Shown piece by piece: positions 42,175 to 44,725 of a stretch of 44,725 nucleotides of DNA (its first letter is position 1; each line of letters opens with the position of its first letter). The stretch lies in the NCBI GenBank assembly GCA_016283155.1, contig JAEEMI010000016.1, positions 1 to 44,725 on the forward strand, in the 5' to 3' direction. The notes beneath the pieces were generated by a model. The model saw only the letters and a list, made by a program, of their open reading frames with translations. It was not told the DNA's origin and made no database searches. The position numbers were made by a program, and so were the translations under genes. The DNA is from Clostridia bacterium (GTDB taxonomy: Bacteria > Bacillota > Clostridia > Christensenellales > UBA1242).

Positions 42175-42616
42175 CAATTACCTCCGCACATAAATCATAA
42201 GCAATGCCTTTACTCATCAACCAACGGAATAATTTGCTTTTATTCTCTGGGGTTTTATCCTTGTTACGCATATACTTATTAACACAACTTAAAGCAAAAT
42301 CATACTGATTGTCAATCATAGACACTGCGTTTTCAATTATCTCAGTTGCCACACCATTAACACGCAACTTATTACGAATCATACCGATTCCCATTTTTGT
42401 TTTTTTTGCTTCAACATACATTTGAGCATAATCTGTATCATTAATTAAATTATAATCCTTCAATCGTGCAATATCTGTTTCGATTAAAGCATAGTCATCA
42501 GTTTTACGAGCATACCATTGTCGCACTTGCTTTTCCGTCTTCGGCATATTTAAAACATAGGCCACCGCTCTTTCATACAAACTAATTTGTTGTCTGCTTG
42601 GCTTTTTATCCGTCAT
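42158..42616 (-). CDS. recX: RecX-family regulator
   Basis: Probable regulator of RecA filaments, 152 residues. A three-helix repeat layout: ERAVAYVLNMPKTEKQVRQW, LKDYNLINDTDYAQMYVE, MIRNKLRVNGV and the terminal KLFRWLMSKGIAYD. The start is the ATG at 42616, because the preceding membrane protein stops with TGA just before it; the GTG two codons upstream overlaps that stop. Overlap of start and stop suggests coupling. Confidence 0.78.
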   Translation of the reverse strand: MTDKKPSRQQISLYERAVAYVLNMPKTEKQVRQWYARKTDDYALIETDIARLKDYNLINDTDYAQMYVEAKKTKMGIGMIRNKLRVNGVATEIIENAVSMIDNQYDFALSCVNKYMRNKDKTPENKSKLFRWLMSKGIAYDLCAEVIDEYWH

Positions 42617-42618
42617 TA

Positions 42619-44139
42619 TCACTCTTTTTCACCATCATCTTGTGATTCACTATCGCGCAAACTATCAAGTTTAGCAAATGTTGCACCGCCTTTTACATAG
42701 GAACCAGTTTCCAGTGTCGAAACCTCATCTTGCGCAGCGTGGAAAGTAGCAATTTCATCGTCATCATCCTCACGTAAGAAAGCAAAACTATTAGCCTCAT
42801 CCGCCGCAGCAACTGCTTCCGCTTCCTTCATTTTTTCCATTTCAGCACTTGAAACATTGTGCTCCTGCATAAAATTACGTTTTTCCTGACGTTCACGCAA
42901 CATCTCGGTAAAACGATTTGAATACACTTTTTCTTCAACTGGCTTCTCTTGATCTTGTTTTTGATCTTTCTTACGTTTATATGCAGGTGTTTTAATATTA
43001 TAAATAATCTTATTAATCGTTTCTTTAAACGATTTTTTATTTTTAGTGGCATATTTTTCCGGATTTTTCATACGTGCAACACGGTCATTTTCACGATCAA
43101 CACGAATTTCATTAAATTTCACAATAAACAACGGAACTAAGTACGCCGAAGCAGCGCCCAAAGCTAACACTCCACCAAAAATCATTAAAATAACCCAAAT
43201 TCGTGATAAATTCACGCCACCATTAGCTTTTGTATTATCAATAATAAATTGTCCAATAATGCGATTATTAGCTTTTGAGGTAAACTGGATCAAATAAATA
43301 TCATTTTCCAAACGTTCCGTAAACCGTAAAGCCACACGATTATTCACATTAGCATCAATTTCGTGCAATAAACTTTTCGTTGGATATACTTTACCTGAAA
43401 CTGTTTTCACAGTAATATCCATTGTGCTTAAACTAACAATACTACTATAATCTGAAATCGCACCAACCCGCACATCGGTAACACCTGTAGTTTGTTCTGT
43501 ATAACCCAAACTTGGATCTGCTGCACCATCATTAAAAGTTACATTCAAGTTCAAAGTTAAATCACTGCCACCGACAAAATTACTAATACGACTTAAACCA
43601 TCATTGTTCGTAACATTAATGTACGTCCAATCTTGTGTATATAAAATCTCAAAAATACGATTAATACCCGATGCTTGATCATAACATTTAACTGCATACA
43701 GTGCTGCTGGTGCCGATTCACGCAAATACCACGCTACACTGTAATTAGTGGTATCTTCTTTTGAATTAACCCAAAAATTCAAATTCTGTTGATTAGTAAT
43801 ATCAACCCATTGATCATTACGACACACCAAAGCAGTGAATTCTGGACGGAAACTTGACCTCTGATTATCTTCAATCAACCCAGCCGTACTAATTGTGGCT
43901 TTATATACATTTTCAGTATTAGTCACTTCAGGACGACATAAATAAATTCCTTTGTTATTAAACGAACCAGCATCAAGCACACTAAACTGAATTGGTTCGT
44001 TTGCCATCGGTGAAAGCATCACTTTATTTGGGTTCTGCGTATCAATAACCGGTCTTGGATTAAACATCAATGCACAAAAAACTAATGTCATTCCAACGAC
44101 AAACAGAACAGAAATCAATCTTTTGTGTACCCGGTTCAA
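42619..44139 (-). CDS. Unknown two-helix membrane protein with a large extracellular domain
   Basis: I do not recognise this protein of about 506 residues. From a TTG start it has a first helix (LISVLFVVGMTLVFCALMF), an extracellular region of about 300 residues with beta-rich spacing (DITVKTVSGKVYPTK), a second helix (RIWVILMIFGGVLALGAASA) and an acidic/basic cytoplasmic tail (KIIYNIKTPAYKRKKDQKQD; EANSFAFLREDDDDEIA). The start is a TTG at 44139 after GGGGGAAGA; a TATACT -10 lies about 22 bases upstream. It follows pduL on the same strand with a promoter of its own. Surface-sensor or division-linked anchor roles are possible; nothing decides between them. Confidence 0.7.
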   Translation of the reverse strand: MNRVHKRLISVLFVVGMTLVFCALMFNPRPVIDTQNPNKVMLSPMANEPIQFSVLDAGSFNNKGIYLCRPEVTNTENVYKATISTAGLIEDNQRSSFRPEFTALVCRNDQWVDITNQQNLNFWVNSKEDTTNYSVAWYLRESAPAALYAVKCYDQASGINRIFEILYTQDWTYINVTNNDGLSRISNFVGGSDLTLNLNVTFNDGAADPSLGYTEQTTGVTDVRVGAISDYSSIVSLSTMDITVKTVSGKVYPTKSLLHEIDANVNNRVALRFTERLENDIYLIQFTSKANNRIIGQFIIDNTKANGGVNLSRIWVILMIFGGVLALGAASAYLVPLFIVKFNEIRVDRENDRVARMKNPEKYATKNKKSFKETINKIIYNIKTPAYKRKKDQKQDQEKPVEEKVYSNRFTEMLRERQEKRNFMQEHNVSSAEMEKMKEAEAVAAADEANSFAFLREDDDDEIATFHAAQDEVSTLETGSYVKGGATFAKLDSLRDSESQDDGEKE

Positions 44140-44161
44140 ATCTTCCCCCAAAAACTGTTCA

Positions 44162-44191
44162 AGTATAACATTAGTTATGTGAAAACAGCAA
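44162..44191 (-). promoter_or_regulatory. Promoter of the two-helix membrane protein
   Basis: TTGCTG at 44186-44191, 18-bp spacer, TATACT at 44162-44167 preceded by TGT. A short leader follows with GGGGGA before the TTG. Confidence 0.55.
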
Positions 44192-44217
44192 ATAAATATT
44201 AACAACTAACCATCAAT

Positions 44218-44725
44218 TCAGCATACAGCATTCGATTCATCCGTGTCTAAATGTACTGTTGGAAAATCAATATCAGATTCTCGCACGACAACATTATGAA
44301 ATGTAATTTGACGATCAGCGCCAACTGTAATGGATATCATTTGTCCATCAGTCAAACCATATTTTTGTAAATCTGCGTGATTGATATGAATATGACGTAA
44401 AGCAATAATCATTCCCTCTGGTAGTTGCACTCTACCAGCCGTACCAACCAATTCAACCGGCGTAGAACCTTGTAAATCACCACTAAGACGCACGGGAACA
44501 CCTTTAATCCCCAACGTGTAACTATCAGTAACTGAAATTTCAACTTGAGTTTGCGTACGTAAAGGTCCTAACACCGCTACTCTTTCTAAATTACGTTTAG
44601 GACCTAAAATTGTAACAGTTTTATCGGATTTAAATTCACCATTTACACTTAATTTCTTTACGTTTTCCAACTTGGCATCAGTACCAAACAAAATTTTAAA
44701 ATCAGATTCCGATAAGTGTACGTGT
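44218..44725 (-). CDS. pduL: Phosphate propanoyltransferase PduL, 5' end cut by window
   Basis: Phosphotransacylase that moves an acyl group between CoA and phosphate. I extended it past the internal TTG at 44691: the frame stays open to base 44725 and reads HVHLSESDFKILFG, the typical PduL lead. The second half has GPLRTQTQVEISVTDSY, GIKGVPVRLSGDL, LRHIHINHADLQKYGL and RESDIDFPTVHLDTDES. The two His-rich HxH motifs (HVH and HIH) bind zinc. There is no microcompartment shell gene near it, so it may be a housekeeping phosphotransacylase (EutD/Pta substitute) for acetate or propionate production. Confidence 0.92.
   Translation of the reverse strand, partial: HVHLSESDFKILFGTDAKLENVKKLSVNGEFKSDKTVTILGPKRNLERVAVLGPLRTQTQVEISVTDSYTLGIKGVPVRLSGDLQGSTPVELVGTAGRVQLPEGMIIALRHIHINHADLQKYGLTDGQMISITVGADRQITFHNVVVRESDIDFPTVHLDTDESNAVC

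Noticed and set aside
1..44725. CRISPR arrays, tRNA or rRNA genes, insertion sequences
   Set aside because: No regularly spaced repeats, cloverleaf-like or transposase sequences were seen; not excluded by computation.
1..44725. Alternative genetic code with TGA as Trp (mollicute type)
   Set aside because: TGA serves as a stop, for example at the end of sufC and before recX, and genes read intact with the standard code.

Overview
The window is an AT-rich stretch of bacterial chromosome carrying standard-code, densely packed housekeeping genes. The gene content points to a low-GC Bacillota (Firmicutes)-type organism: Asp23/Gls24 protein, DhaL-type fatty-acid kinase FakA next to rpmB and rpe in Bacillus-like order, DegV protein, a Rrf2-nifS-iscU cluster, and a murE/mraY/murD plus ftsQ/ftsA cell-division region. 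MurE carries the DNPR signature of meso-diaminopimelate-adding enzymes, so the cell should make a meso-DAP peptidoglycan wall and is not a wall-less mollicute. An uncultured gut-type Clostridia-like lineage is the best guess; the exact taxon cannot be read from the sequence.

Layout. 1-1.7 kb: zinc uptake (zur, a small Cys/His membrane protein, znuA-like lipoprotein cut by the window edge). 1.8-4.6 kb: Pr6Pr-type membrane protein, DegV, MarR regulator and a HAD phosphatase. 4.9-5.8 kb: a BRO-N/Fic fusion with a repeat-rich upstream region. 6-10.5 kb: ZIP transporter and FtsX-type ABC exporter, divergent from a TetR regulator. 10.5-12.8 kb: an orphan HD-domain protein and a HAD-IB phosphatase. 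12.9-17.3 kb: two minimal iron-sulfur assembly systems, a sufCB-like pair and a Rrf2-nifS-iscU operon, separated by a histidine phosphatase. 17.3-25.1 kb: comF and a rearranged wall/division cluster. 25.2-31.6 kb: fakA-asp23-rpmB-rpe, a second ZIP, rlmN, fmt and def. 31.6-34.2 kb: a phospholipase-C-like unknown, a second histidine phosphatase and ftsW. 34.2-44.7 kb: one long minus-strand run, priA, rpoZ, ATP-dependent ligase, zinc ribbon, rpoD, dnaG, acpS, recX, an unknown membrane protein and pduL (cut by the window edge).

Regulation visible in the DNA. Several perfect or near-perfect palindromes sit on promoters: a probable Zur box on the zur promoter, a MarR operator family upstream of degV and marR, three copies of one TetR-type operator (two between the TetR gene and the ABC exporter, the third on the sufC promoter), and a palindrome on the nifS promoter. 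The TetR sites suggest that one regulator controls both an exporter and a minimal SUF system.

The most general oddity concerns translation. At least nine genes without a Shine-Dalgarno (fic, the HD gene, rrf2, comF, rpmB, fmt, def, rpoZ, the zinc-ribbon gene) have a -10 promoter element ending only 5-7 bases before the start codon, and ftsQ has one 9 bases away. These look like leaderless mRNAs. Many operon-internal genes and several promoter-led genes keep good Shine-Dalgarno sequences. The best candidates for undescribed biology are this leaderless architecture, the TetR/SUF link, the BRO-N/Fic fusion with its 11-12-bp direct repeats, the orphan HD protein and the degenerate FtsA-like protein.
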